A DNA stretch of 32,094 nucleotides from Acidobacteriota bacterium (GTDB taxonomy: Bacteria > Acidobacteriota > Blastocatellia > Pyrinomonadales > Pyrinomonadaceae). The translations under genes were made by a program, and so were the position numbers. The DNA is taken from positions 40,599 to 72,692 of the forward strand of contig JAFDVJ010000041.1 in NCBI GenBank assembly GCA_018269075.1, given 5' to 3'. The notes under the pieces were generated by a model. It was not told the DNA's origin, did not search any database, and saw only the letters and a program-made list of their open reading frames with translations. Of the stretch, positions 22,985 through 30,806 are shown piece by piece (the first letter of the stretch is position 1; every line of letters starts with the position of its first letter).

Positions 22985-24452
22985 AGTTATATCCCTCGAT
23001 GTCGGTAAAATCTTCGTAGATCATCCCGCGGCGGTCGCGTTTGGCTTTGGTCGCGGCCTCGAAGCCGCCTTCCTCGTTGCGCGCGATCTTGTTCTGCGCG
23101 TAGAGGCCTTCGAGCACGAATTCGCAGGCCGCGACGAGCTTTGCCTGATCGTCGCGCTTGAAATCGAGCGGGACGAGCGTCGCGTCGATCAGTTCGGGCA
23201 CGCTTTCGAGCAGATAGACGCATTCCCCGGCCGAGGCGCTTTCCGATAGCAGGATCTTGTTGCCCTCATCGAACCACTGAACGGCCGGCGTGAAATCGAT
23301 GCCGAGGAAAAAGCCCTCGAAGACGACGCCGCACGCGCGTTTGATGAGATCGCGCGCGAGCCGCGCCGCGCCGATCTGCTCGCCCTCGTATTCGAGCTCC
23401 ATCTTGCCGGTCATCGACGGCAGCGCGGCGTAGATGTCCGAGATCCGCGGGACGATCTCGGGCTCGCCGGTCGCGAGCGCGCGCCGCTCGGCGTTCGAGA
23501 CGGCCGATTCCAGAACGGTGATCGGAAACCGCTGCGAGACGCCCGACCGCTTGTCGATCCGCTGGTCGTCGCGCGCCTCGAAGGCGATCTGCTCGATCGT
23601 CTCGGCGATGAAATCGGGAATCCGGACGGTAAAGCCGTCGAGATCGTCGCGCTCCGTCCACGCTTCCTGCCGCGTGATCGCGGTGCCGAGACCGAGGTCT
23701 TTCGGATAATGCGTCTGGATTTCGGCGCCGATCCGGTCTTTGAGCGGCGTGATGATCTTGCCGCGCGCCGTGTAGTCCTCGGGATTGGCCGAAAAGACGA
23801 GCATCACGTCCAAAGGCAGCCGGACGGGATAGCCTTTGATCTGGACGTCGCCCTCCTGCATGATATTGAACAGCCCGACCTGGATCTTGCCGGCGAGATC
23901 CGGCAGCTCGTTGATCGCGAAGAGGCCGCGGTTGGCGCGCGGGAGCAGGCCGAAATGGATCGTCAGCTCGTCGGACAGGAGATGCCCGCCCTTCGCGGCT
24001 TTGATCGGATCGACGTCGCCGATGATGTCGGCGATCGTCACGTCGGGCGTCGCGAGCTTTTCGACGAAGCGGTTCTCGCGCCGCACCCAGTCGATCTTCA
24101 TCTCGTCGCCGTGAAAATCGACCTGATGCCGCCCGAACGCCGAGAGCGGCGCGAACGGGTTGTCGTTGATCTCGGAGCCGGCGATGATCGGGATTTCCTC
24201 GTCGAGCAGTTCGGTCAGCTGCCGGATGATGCGGCTTTTCGCCTGCCCGCGCGTGCCGAGCAGGATCAGATTATGTTTGGAAAGGATTGCGTTGACGAGC
24301 TGCGGGATGACCGATTCCTCGTAGCCCAGCACGCCCGGAAAAAGCTTTTCGCCCGCCCGCAGCTTTTTGATCAGATTCGCGCGCATCTCGTCCTTGACCG
24401 GACGCGCGACATAACCGCTCGCTTTCAATTCGCCGAATGTCGATGCTCTCAT
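22983..24452 (-). CDS. MoxR/BchI-like AAA+ ATPase
   Basis: The protein has 489 residues and belongs to the magnesium-chelatase-I/MoxR side of the AAA+ superfamily, chaperone-like ATPases that normally work with a VWA-domain partner on metal insertion or complex assembly. The Walker A region is atypical, LLGTRGQAKSR (66-76), with GQAKS in place of GxGKS. The Walker B position reads LFAINELPDL (177-186), with N in place of D before the Glu. Sensor 1 is VFSANPEDY and an arginine-finger region follows (PLKDRIGAEI). The start at the ATG at 24452 lies 7 bases after a GATAAT-like -10 box. No VWA partner gene is adjacent. The stop lies in a heptamer array. Confidence 0.8.
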   Translation of the reverse strand: MRASTFGELKASGYVARPVKDEMRANLIKKLRAGEKLFPGVLGYEESVIPQLVNAILSKHNLILLGTRGQAKSRIIRQLTELLDEEIPIIAGSEINDNPFAPLSAFGRHQVDFHGDEMKIDWVRRENRFVEKLATPDVTIADIIGDVDPIKAAKGGHLLSDELTIHFGLLPRANRGLFAINELPDLAGKIQVGLFNIMQEGDVQIKGYPVRLPLDVMLVFSANPEDYTARGKIITPLKDRIGAEIQTHYPKDLGLGTAITRQEAWTERDDLDGFTVRIPDFIAETIEQIAFEARDDQRIDKRSGVSQRFPITVLESAVSNAERRALATGEPEIVPRISDIYAALPSMTGKMELEYEGEQIGAARLARDLIKRACGVVFEGFFLGIDFTPAVQWFDEGNKILLSESASAGECVYLLESVPELIDATLVPLDFKRDDQAKLVAACEFVLEGLYAQNKIARNEEGGFEAATKAKRDRRGMIYEDFTDIEGYN

Positions 24453-24640
24453 AATTAAAATTATCGCACATCGCCGCCCGATTTTTCGACCTCGCCGGAA
24501 AATTTTCGCGCGCCCGGCGACACCCCGCCGCAGTTGCCGCCCAATCCCCGAAATCATCGATCCGCTTCGATCCTTCCCGCTTCAAACCCTTCTCCTCACC
24601 CGGTCGTTTCCCGAACCCAACAACAGCCATCGCCGCGAAA

Positions 24641-24680
24641 AATCCGAAATCCGAAATCCGAAATCCAAAATCCAAAATCC
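24641..24680. repeat. TCCGAAA heptamer array upstream of an SDR gene
   Basis: Five to six 7-mers, the last two as TCCAAAA. This is the only array of this type in the window that does not touch a stop codon; it lies between divergent genes, just before the promoter at 24689. The rest of the 253-bp divergent gap shows nothing further that I can name. Confidence 0.85.
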
Positions 24681-24688
24681 GCCTGTTG

Positions 24689-24694
24689 TATAAT
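24689..24694 (+). promoter_or_regulatory. -10 box of the SDR gene
   Basis: A perfect TATAAT lies 11 bases before the ATG at 24706, so the transcript would begin 4-6 nt before the start codon. No ribosome site is present, consistent with leaderless translation. No good -35 match is seen. Confidence 0.6.
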
Positions 24695-24705
24695 ATCCTC
24701 ATTAT

Positions 24706-25692
24706 ATGAAGGTTTTATTCATCGGCGGAACGGGCGTCATCAGCGCGGCCTCGGCGGCGCTCGCGATCGAGCGCGGGATCGAATTGCATCTTTTCAATCG
24801 CGGCGAATCGGCGCGCGCCGTGCCCGACGGGGCGCGCGTCATCCGCGGCGACATCCGCGATCCTGCGGCGGCGCGGGCCGCGCTCGACGGTCTCGAATTC
24901 GACGCGGTCGTCGACTGGATCGCCTACCGGCCCGAACACGTCGAGGCCGATCTCGAACTGTTTCGCGGCCGCGCCGGCCAGTTCGTCTTCATCAGCTCGG
25001 CCTCGGCCTATCAGACGCCGCCCGCGAGCCTGCCGGTCACCGAGTCGACGGTGCTCGCGAATCCGTTCTGGCAGTATTCGCGCGACAAGATCGCCTGCGA
25101 GGAGCGGCTCGTCAAAGCCTACCGCGAAGAGGGCTTTCCGATCACGATCGTCCGGCCGTCGCACACCTACGACCAAACGATGCTGCCCTTGAAAGGCCGC
25201 TACACAATGATCGACCGGATGCGGCGCGGCAAGAAGGTGATCGTCCACGGCGACGGCACGTCGCTCTGGACGCTGACGCACACGCGCGATTTCGCGAAGG
25301 GCTTCGTCGGGCTTCTGGGCAACAGCCGCGCCGTCGGCGAGGCGTTTCAGATCACGTCCGACGAAGCGCTGACGTGGAACCGGATCTACGAGCTGGCGGC
25401 GCAGGCGGCCGGCGCGGCGGCCGAGATCGTCCATATCCCGTCGGCGACGCTCGCCCGCTACGATCCGGAATGGGGCGCGGAGCTGTTCGGCGACAAGGCG
25501 CACTCGATGATCTTCGACAACACGAAGATCAAACGCCTCGTCCCGGATTTCGCGGCGACGACGCCGTTTTCGCACGGCATCCGCGAGATCGTCGCGTGGC
25601 ACGACGCCGATCCCGCGCGGCGGGTCGTCGACGAACGACTGGATTCGCTGATGGACCGGATCATCGCCGACTGGGAAAGGATTTTCCCGTGA
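24706..25692 (+). CDS. NAD-dependent epimerase/dehydratase (extended SDR)
   Basis: The protein has 328 residues. The N-terminal cofactor motif is FIGGTGVISAAS (6-17), where the third glycine of GxxGxxG is Ser, as in a subgroup of atypical extended SDRs related to CSP41-type proteins. Other marks are a conserved Asp in RGDIRD, SSASAYQ (98-103) and the catalytic YSRDK (Y124, K128). The C-terminal part is the substrate-binding half (ITIVRPSHTYD, HGDGTSLWTLTHTRDFAKGF). A nucleotide sugar or related substrate is likely but not certain. It starts behind a TATAAT box with almost no leader and ends in front of a long palindrome shared with the convergent cupin gene. Confidence 0.87.
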   Translation: MKVLFIGGTGVISAASAALAIERGIELHLFNRGESARAVPDGARVIRGDIRDPAAARAALDGLEFDAVVDWIAYRPEHVEADLELFRGRAGQFVFISSASAYQTPPASLPVTESTVLANPFWQYSRDKIACEERLVKAYREEGFPITIVRPSHTYDQTMLPLKGRYTMIDRMRRGKKVIVHGDGTSLWTLTHTRDFAKGFVGLLGNSRAVGEAFQITSDEALTWNRIYELAAQAAGAAAEIVHIPSATLARYDPEWGAELFGDKAHSMIFDNTKIKRLVPDFAATTPFSHGIREIVAWHDADPARRVVDERLDSLMDRIIADWERIFP

Positions 25693-25705
25693 GTTTGACG
25701 TAATC

Positions 25706-25839
25706 ACGGAGCGCCGGCATCCTGCCGGCAAACGCCGTGCAAACGGCGTCAAACGCTCCGATTTCCTTTAATCTTCGTGGCAATGAAACGCCTTTTGCGT
25801 TTTTCAAACGCATTGCCGGCCGCGATGCCGGCGCTCCGT
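25706..25839. repeat. long palindrome filling a second convergent junction
   Basis: Perfect 16-bp outer arms, 25706-25721 and 25824-25839 (ACGGAGCGCCGGCATC), then a short mismatch and renewed pairing GCCGGCAA. The middle resembles the copy at 17997-18132 (TTTAATCTT, AATGAAACGC, GCGTTTTTCAAACGCATTG). It begins 13 nt after the SDR stop and ends 1 nt before the cupin stop. Confidence 0.9.
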
Positions 25840-25840
25840 T

Positions 25841-26152
25841 TCATTTCTCGCCGACGAGGTAGACGACCGGTTCTTCGCTGACGACACGCGCCGAATGATA
25901 GGTGTCGGCGGGCATAAAATCGCGGTCGCCGGCTTCGAGGACGAACGTCCCGACGCGCTCGATCGTCAGCTCCAGCGCGCCGGAGACGATCCAGTGCGAC
26001 TGGTCCGTGCCGTGTTTGTGATTGACGTAGATCGCTTCCGGCAGGTCGCTCCATTGATAGACGCGATAGCCTTCCGTCACGAGAATATGCCGCAGCATCG
26101 CCGCATTCGGCGCGTGCGGCGCGTTCCAGCGCTCGACTCGATAATTGCTCAT
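25841..26152 (-). CDS. small single-domain cupin protein
   Basis: The protein has 103 residues forming one cupin barrel. Probable metal ligands are H45, H47 (NHKHGTDQSH) and H53 in motif 1 and H86 (PADTYHSARV) in motif 2; GAL-ELTIERVGTFVLEAGD gives the barrel centre. Such small cupins may be sensors, isomerases or dioxygenases; none can be chosen here. On its strand TATAAA lies five bases before the ATG at 26152, suggesting a leaderless transcript. It is convergent with the SDR gene and divergent from ppc. Confidence 0.82.
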   Translation of the reverse strand: MSNYRVERWNAPHAPNAAMLRHILVTEGYRVYQWSDLPEAIYVNHKHGTDQSHWIVSGALELTIERVGTFVLEAGDRDFMPADTYHSARVVSEEPVVYLVGEK

Positions 26153-26186
26153 AATCTTTTATAGTTCGGGAAGTTTGGGATCACGG

Positions 26187-26277
26187 ACGACGGACTGTCA
26201 GTCCGGTCGCCGCGCCGCGCGGGGATGAAGCCGTTTTACAGGCTGTCGCCTGTCAACAGTCTGACAGACTGTTGTAC
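26187..26277. repeat. REP-like hairpin element, inverted copy
   Basis: Read on the minus strand this is GTACAACAGTCTGTCAGACTG, then GTTGACAGGCGACAGCCTGT, a variable middle and a closing GGACTGACAGTCC. Relative to the copies at 8567-8826, stem bases differ in pairs (CGGCT/AGCCG becomes AGTCT/AGACT; GGCT/AGCC becomes GGACT/AGTCC) while the loops stay the same. It occupies half of the divergent gap between cupin and ppc. Confidence 0.85.
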
Positions 26278-26323
26278 GTTCCCTTCCCAAACTTACCAAA
26301 CTTATTTATCTAAATCACCAGTC

Positions 26324-26329
26324 TATATT
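26324..26329 (+). promoter_or_regulatory. -10 box of ppc
   Basis: TATATT lies 11 bases before the ppc ATG, the same distance as TATAAT from the SDR gene start. The intervening ACAATTTTTTT has no ribosome site. Confidence 0.5.
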
Positions 26330-26340
26330 ACAATTTTTTT

Positions 26341-28884
26341 ATGATTCAAACAGTTTCGGGCGCGCTCGAGAAATTTCAGAACTCGGTCGGCATCAAGTTT
26401 CAGCTCTACAACAGCCTTTTTCTGTCGCTTCCCTTCTACGGCGTCGACAAGACCGGCATCCTGCTCTCGCTGTTCAACACCGACTGCGAGGAAGGCTACG
26501 CGAAGGGCAAAAGCCCGGCCGCGATCATCGAGGATTTTTTCGAGAACAACTCGATCGCCGACAAGCTCGATTTTCTTTTTCGCTTCGTCCAGTACACCGA
26601 GCGGCAGGTCGTGCTTTTCGACGCACTCGAGGACGCGGCGTTCACCGCGCTGCACGACCCGCACGGGCCCGGCACGCTGACCGAGCTCGAAACGCGCGTT
26701 CTGCAGGAAAACAAGACGGCTGAATTCGCCGACAAGCTCCGCAGCTTCGGCGTCCGGCTCGTGCTGACGGCGCACCCGACGCAGTTTTACCCGGGCGCGG
26801 TGCTCGGGATCATCAACGATCTCGTCGAGGCGATCGCCTCGAACGACGTCTCGCTGATCAACACTTATCTCCAGCAGTTGGGCCGGACGCCGTTTTTCAA
26901 GAAACAGAAGCCGACGCCGTTCGACGAAGCGAACAGCCTGATCTGGTATCTCGAAAACGTCTTTTACGAAGCGGTCGGCAACATCGCGTCGGATCTGAAA
27001 AGCTCGTTTCCGCGAGAAATCTTCGATCTTTCGAATCTCGTCAAGATGGGCTTCTGGCCGGGCGGCGACCGCGACGGCAATCCGTTCGTGACGAGCGAGA
27101 CGACGCTCAAAACGGCCGACGCGCTGCGGCTCGCCGCGCTCCGCTGCTACTACCGCGACACGCGCCGGCTCAAGCGGCGGCTGACGTTCACCGGCGTCGA
27201 CACGATTCTCGCCGAGCTTGAGGAAAAACTTTACGCCGAGGCCTTTACGCCCGCTAAAAACGATCTGTCGAAGGACGAGATTCTCGCCTATCTGCTGCAG
27301 ATCCGCGCGCTCCTGTTCGAGCGGCACAACGGTCTGTTCGTCCATCTGGTCGACAATCTGGTCGAAAAGGTCAATATCTTCGGGCTCTATTTCGCCGCGC
27401 TCGACATCCGTCAGGACAGCAGCGTCCACGCCAAAGTTTTGGCGGACGTCGCCGCCAAAACCGGCGCGCTGCCCGCAGGTTACGACGGGCTGCCCGAAGC
27501 GGAAAAGATCAGGGCGCTGTTGAGTATTGCGGAAAAGGTCGATCCGCAGGTTTTCGACGACGAGCTGACGCGCGACACGCTCGTCAACATCGAAACCGTC
27601 AGACGAATCCAGACCTCCAACGGCGAGCAGGGCTGCCGCCGCTACATCATCAGCCATTCGGAGACCGCGCTCAACGTGATCGAGGTCTTCGGCCTCTTCC
27701 TGCTCGGCGGCTGGCAAAAGGAAGAGCTGAAGATCGACATCGTCCCGCTCTTCGAAACGATCGCCGACCTCAAACACGCCGCGGGCATTATGCGCGAGCT
27801 CTACGAGAACGCGGCCTACCGCGAGCATCTGACGCGCCGCGGCGACGTCCAGACGATTATGCTCGGCTTCAGCGACGGCACCAAGGACGGCGGTTATCTG
27901 ATGGCCAACTGGAGCATCTACAAGGCGAAGGAAGAGCTGACCGCGCTCGCCCGCGATTACGGCCTCTCGGTGATCTTTTTCGACGGCCGCGGCGGCCCGC
28001 CGGCGCGCGGCGGCGGCAAGACGCATAAGTTCTACTCGTCGATGGGCCGCGAGATCGCGAGCGATTCGTTCGAGCTGACGATCCAGGGCCAGACCGTCTC
28101 GTCGAACTTCGGCACGGTCGCCGCGGCGCAGTTCAACATCGAGCAGCTGCTCCACGCCGGCATCTACCATCATCTTTTCACCGAGCGGACGGAAACCTTT
28201 ACGGACGACGAGGAAGAATTGATGCAGAGCCTCGCCGACGCGAGCTTTCGGGCCTACGAAGAGCTCAAGCATCACCCGCATTTTCTCGATTATCTGTCGG
28301 ACGTCTCGCCCTTGAAGTTCTACGCCGAAACGAACATCGGCTCGCGTCCGGCGAAACGCGGCGCGGGAAAGCTGACTTTGGACGATCTGCGCGCGATCCC
28401 GTTCGTCGGCGCGTGGAGCCAGTTAAAGCAGAACGTGCCGGGCTTTTACGGCGTCGGCGCGGCGCTCGACGCGCTCGGCGGCCGGATGGAGGAGATCAAA
28501 GCGCTCTATCACGCGAATCTCTTTTTCAGGACGCTCGTCGACAACTGCGAGATGGCGATGCAGAAATCGGACTTTCAGCTGACGGCGTTTCTCGCCGACC
28601 ACGAAACCTACGGCCCGATCTGGCGGATGATTCACGAAGAATTCGAGCTCTGCCGCCGCCATCTCGCCGGGCTCACCGGCCGCCAGGACCTGATGACCGA
28701 TTTCCCGGTCGAGCAGCAGTCCGTCCGCACGCGCGAGCGGATCGTCCTGCCGCTGACGACGATCCAGCAGTACGCGCTGACGCGCCGGCGCGAAACCGCC
28801 GACGAAGAACTGCGCCAAACCCTCGAAAAACTCGTCATCCGCTGCTCGTTCGGCATCATCAACGCCGGCCGCAATTCAGCCTGA
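26341..28884 (+). CDS. ppc: phosphoenolpyruvate carboxylase
   Basis: The protein has 847 residues. It carboxylates phosphoenolpyruvate with bicarbonate to oxaloacetate, refilling the TCA cycle. Conserved blocks are present: LTAHPTQFYPG (H145), FWPGGDRDGNPFVT (from 239), GFSDGTKDGGYLMANWSIYKAK (from 509) and FFDGRGGPPARGGG (from 546, the mobile loop with the catalytic Arg). The first block has Gln where the common signature has Glu (TAHPTE), and the C-terminus ends INAGRNSA in place of the usual NTG, so it belongs to a divergent subgroup. All catalytic His and Arg blocks are intact. TATATT lies 11 bases before the ATG. It ends one base before a heptamer array, convergent with ilvD. Confidence 0.95.
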   Translation: MIQTVSGALEKFQNSVGIKFQLYNSLFLSLPFYGVDKTGILLSLFNTDCEEGYAKGKSPAAIIEDFFENNSIADKLDFLFRFVQYTERQVVLFDALEDAAFTALHDPHGPGTLTELETRVLQENKTAEFADKLRSFGVRLVLTAHPTQFYPGAVLGIINDLVEAIASNDVSLINTYLQQLGRTPFFKKQKPTPFDEANSLIWYLENVFYEAVGNIASDLKSSFPREIFDLSNLVKMGFWPGGDRDGNPFVTSETTLKTADALRLAALRCYYRDTRRLKRRLTFTGVDTILAELEEKLYAEAFTPAKNDLSKDEILAYLLQIRALLFERHNGLFVHLVDNLVEKVNIFGLYFAALDIRQDSSVHAKVLADVAAKTGALPAGYDGLPEAEKIRALLSIAEKVDPQVFDDELTRDTLVNIETVRRIQTSNGEQGCRRYIISHSETALNVIEVFGLFLLGGWQKEELKIDIVPLFETIADLKHAAGIMRELYENAAYREHLTRRGDVQTIMLGFSDGTKDGGYLMANWSIYKAKEELTALARDYGLSVIFFDGRGGPPARGGGKTHKFYSSMGREIASDSFELTIQGQTVSSNFGTVAAAQFNIEQLLHAGIYHHLFTERTETFTDDEEELMQSLADASFRAYEELKHHPHFLDYLSDVSPLKFYAETNIGSRPAKRGAGKLTLDDLRAIPFVGAWSQLKQNVPGFYGVGAALDALGGRMEEIKALYHANLFFRTLVDNCEMAMQKSDFQLTAFLADHETYGPIWRMIHEEFELCRRHLAGLTGRQDLMTDFPVEQQSVRTRERIVLPLTTIQQYALTRRRETADEELRQTLEKLVIRCSFGIINAGRNSA

Positions 28885-29092
28885 CGATTTCGGATTATTT
28901 TGATTTCGGATTTCGGATTTCGGATTTCGGATTGGTCTGAGTTGGAATTAATTTGTTTCTCTGACAAACGAACAAACTCGGATTGGTCTGAATTCGGATC
29001 GCTTTTGTTTCTCTGACAAACGAATATACACGGAAAAACTCACGCCGGCGGGCGTGAGCAATCCGAAATCCGAAATCCGAAATCCGAAATCG
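28885..29092. repeat. TCCGAAA-flanked element with duplicated core
   Basis: Left array of GATTTCGG 7-mers (28885-28936), right array of CCGAAATC (29059-29092). The core has two tandem versions of a segment containing GGATTGGTCTGA and TTTGTTTCTCTGACAAACGA, then CACGGAAAAACTCACGCCGG. It is the same core as in 20641-20778 with an internal duplication. It fills the gap between the convergent ppc and ilvD stops. Confidence 0.85.
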
Positions 29093-29094
29093 TT

Positions 29095-30768
29095 TCAGTC
29101 GGTGACCGCGCCGTATTTGGCCGATGAGACGAGTTTCGCGTATTTGGCGATCACGCCGCGTGTGAAGCGCGGGGCGGGCGGCGTCCAGGCGGCGCGGCGG
29201 GCGGCGAGCTCGTCGTCCGTGAGATGAACTTTTAAAAGCCTTTCGTCGGCGTCGATCGTGATCAGGTCGCCGTCGCGAACGAGCGCGATGTTGCCGCCGG
29301 CGGCGGCTTCGGGCGCGACGTGGCCGACGACCATCCCGTAAGTGCCGCCCGAGAAACGGCCGTCGGTGATCAGGCCGACCGAATCGCCCAATCCCAACCC
29401 GATGATCGCCGAGGTCGGCGCGAGCATCTCGCGCATTCCGGGACCGCCCTTCGGGCCTTCGTAGCGGATCACGACGACGTCGCCGGCCGTAATCTTCCGG
29501 CCGACGATCGCGGCCATCGCTTCTTCCTCGGAATCGTAAACCTTCGCCGCGCCGGTGATTTTGCGCGATTTGATGCCGGTGATCTTCGCGACAGCGTTTT
29601 CCTCGGCGAGATTGCCGCCGAGGATCGCGAGATGGCCCTCGGCGTAAAGCGGCGCGTCCCACGGCCGGACGACGTCCTGACCGGCGGCGGGCTCGCCGGA
29701 AACATTCGCGAGATTTTCGGCGACCGTGCGGCCGGTGATCGTCAGACAGTCGCCGTGAAGAATGCCGCGGTCGAGCAGCATCCGCATAATCAGCGGAACG
29801 CCGCCGGCTTTGTGGAGATCGGTCGCGACGTATTTGCCCGACGGCTTGAGATCACACAAAACGGGAACCTTCGCGCGGATCGTCTCGAAGTCCTCGATCT
29901 TCAGATCGACCTTCATCGAATGCGCGATCGCCAGTAGATGCAGGACGGCGTTGGTCGAACCGCCGGTCGCCATCACGACGGCGATCGCGTTTTCGAACGC
30001 TTTGCGCGTCATAATCCGCGACGGGAGCAGTTTGTTCTCGACGGCTTTCGCCAGCACGCGCGCCGACTCGCGCGCCGACTCGCGTTTTTCGGCGTCCTCG
30101 GCGGCCATCGTCGACGAATACGGCAGGCTCATCCCGAGCGCCTCGATCGCCGACGACATCGTGTTCGCGGTGTACATCCCGCCGCACGAACCGGCGCCCG
30201 GACACGCTTTTTTCTCGACCGCGCAGAGCTGTTTTTCGTCGATCTTGCCGGCGATGAACTCGCCGACCGCCTCGAACGCGGAGACGACCGTCAAATCTTT
30301 TCCGTCGAGATGCCCGGCCTTGATCGTGCCGCCGTAGACGAAGACCGACGGGATGTCGAGCCGCGCGATCGCGATCATCGCGCCCGGCATATTCTTGTCG
30401 CAGCCGCCGATCGCGAGCAGCCCGTCCAGCTGCTGGCCCTGACAGACCGTTTCGATCGAATCGGCGATCACCTCGCGCGAGATCAGGCTGTATTTCATCC
30501 CCTCGGTGCCCATCGAGATGCCGTCCGAGATCGTGATCGTCCCGAAGACCTGCGGCATTAGTCCGGCTTCGCGCGCCGTCGCCATCACGTCCTCGGCGAG
30601 CGTGCCGAGACTCAAATTGCACGGCGTGATGTTGCTGTAGCCGTTGGCGACGCCGACGATCGGTTTTTTGAAATCGTCGTCGCCGAACCCGACCGCGCGG
30701 AGCATCGCGCGGTTCGGCACGCGCTCGACGCCTTCGGTGATGATTTTGCTTCGATAATTGTTTGGCAT
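29095..30768 (-). CDS. ilvD: dihydroxy-acid dehydratase
   Basis: The protein has 557 residues, the normal length. It dehydrates 2,3-dihydroxy-3-methylbutanoate and its ethyl homologue to the keto acids of valine and isoleucine synthesis. Cluster and active-site motifs are intact: TPCNLSL (C50), [10 protein letters not shown] (C123), [20 protein letters not shown] (C189, C195) and, near the C-terminus, [19 protein letters not shown]. The gene lies 38 bp downstream of the DAHP synthase gene on the same strand, so the two amino-acid genes may share a transcript; a perfect 18-bp palindrome lies between them. Start at the ATG at 30768; no clear ribosome site. Confidence 0.96.
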   Translation of the reverse strand: MPNNYRSKIITEGVERVPNRAMLRAVGFGDDDFKKPIVGVANGYSNITPCNLSLGTLAEDVMATAREAGLMPQVFGTITISDGISMGTEGMKYSLISREVIADSIETVCQGQQLDGLLAIGGCDKNMPGAMIAIARLDIPSVFVYGGTIKAGHLDGKDLTVVSAFEAVGEFIAGKIDEKQLCAVEKKACPGAGSCGGMYTANTMSSAIEALGMSLPYSSTMAAEDAEKRESARESARVLAKAVENKLLPSRIMTRKAFENAIAVVMATGGSTNAVLHLLAIAHSMKVDLKIEDFETIRAKVPVLCDLKPSGKYVATDLHKAGGVPLIMRMLLDRGILHGDCLTITGRTVAENLANVSGEPAAGQDVVRPWDAPLYAEGHLAILGGNLAEENAVAKITGIKSRKITGAAKVYDSEEEAMAAIVGRKITAGDVVVIRYEGPKGGPGMREMLAPTSAIIGLGLGDSVGLITDGRFSGGTYGMVVGHVAPEAAAGGNIALVRDGDLITIDADERLLKVHLTDDELAARRAAWTPPAPRFTRGVIAKYAKLVSSAKYGAVTD

Positions 30769-30778
30769 AGCAATCCGG

Positions 30779-30796
30779 GATCTGAAATTTCAGATC
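30779..30796. promoter_or_regulatory. 18-bp perfect palindrome upstream of ilvD
   Basis: GATCTGAAATTTCAGATC is a perfect palindrome, and a further half-copy (GATCTGAAATT) continues to about 30802. It lies 10 bases before the ilvD start, in the short gap after the DAHP synthase gene. It could be an operator, or another small repeat of the kind common here. Confidence 0.5.
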
Positions 30797-30806
30797 TGAA
30801 ATTCTT

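Noticed and set aside
24453..24640. small gene or RNA in the divergent gap
   Set aside because: No frame with a start and ribosome site, and no stable structure beyond the heptamer array and promoter.
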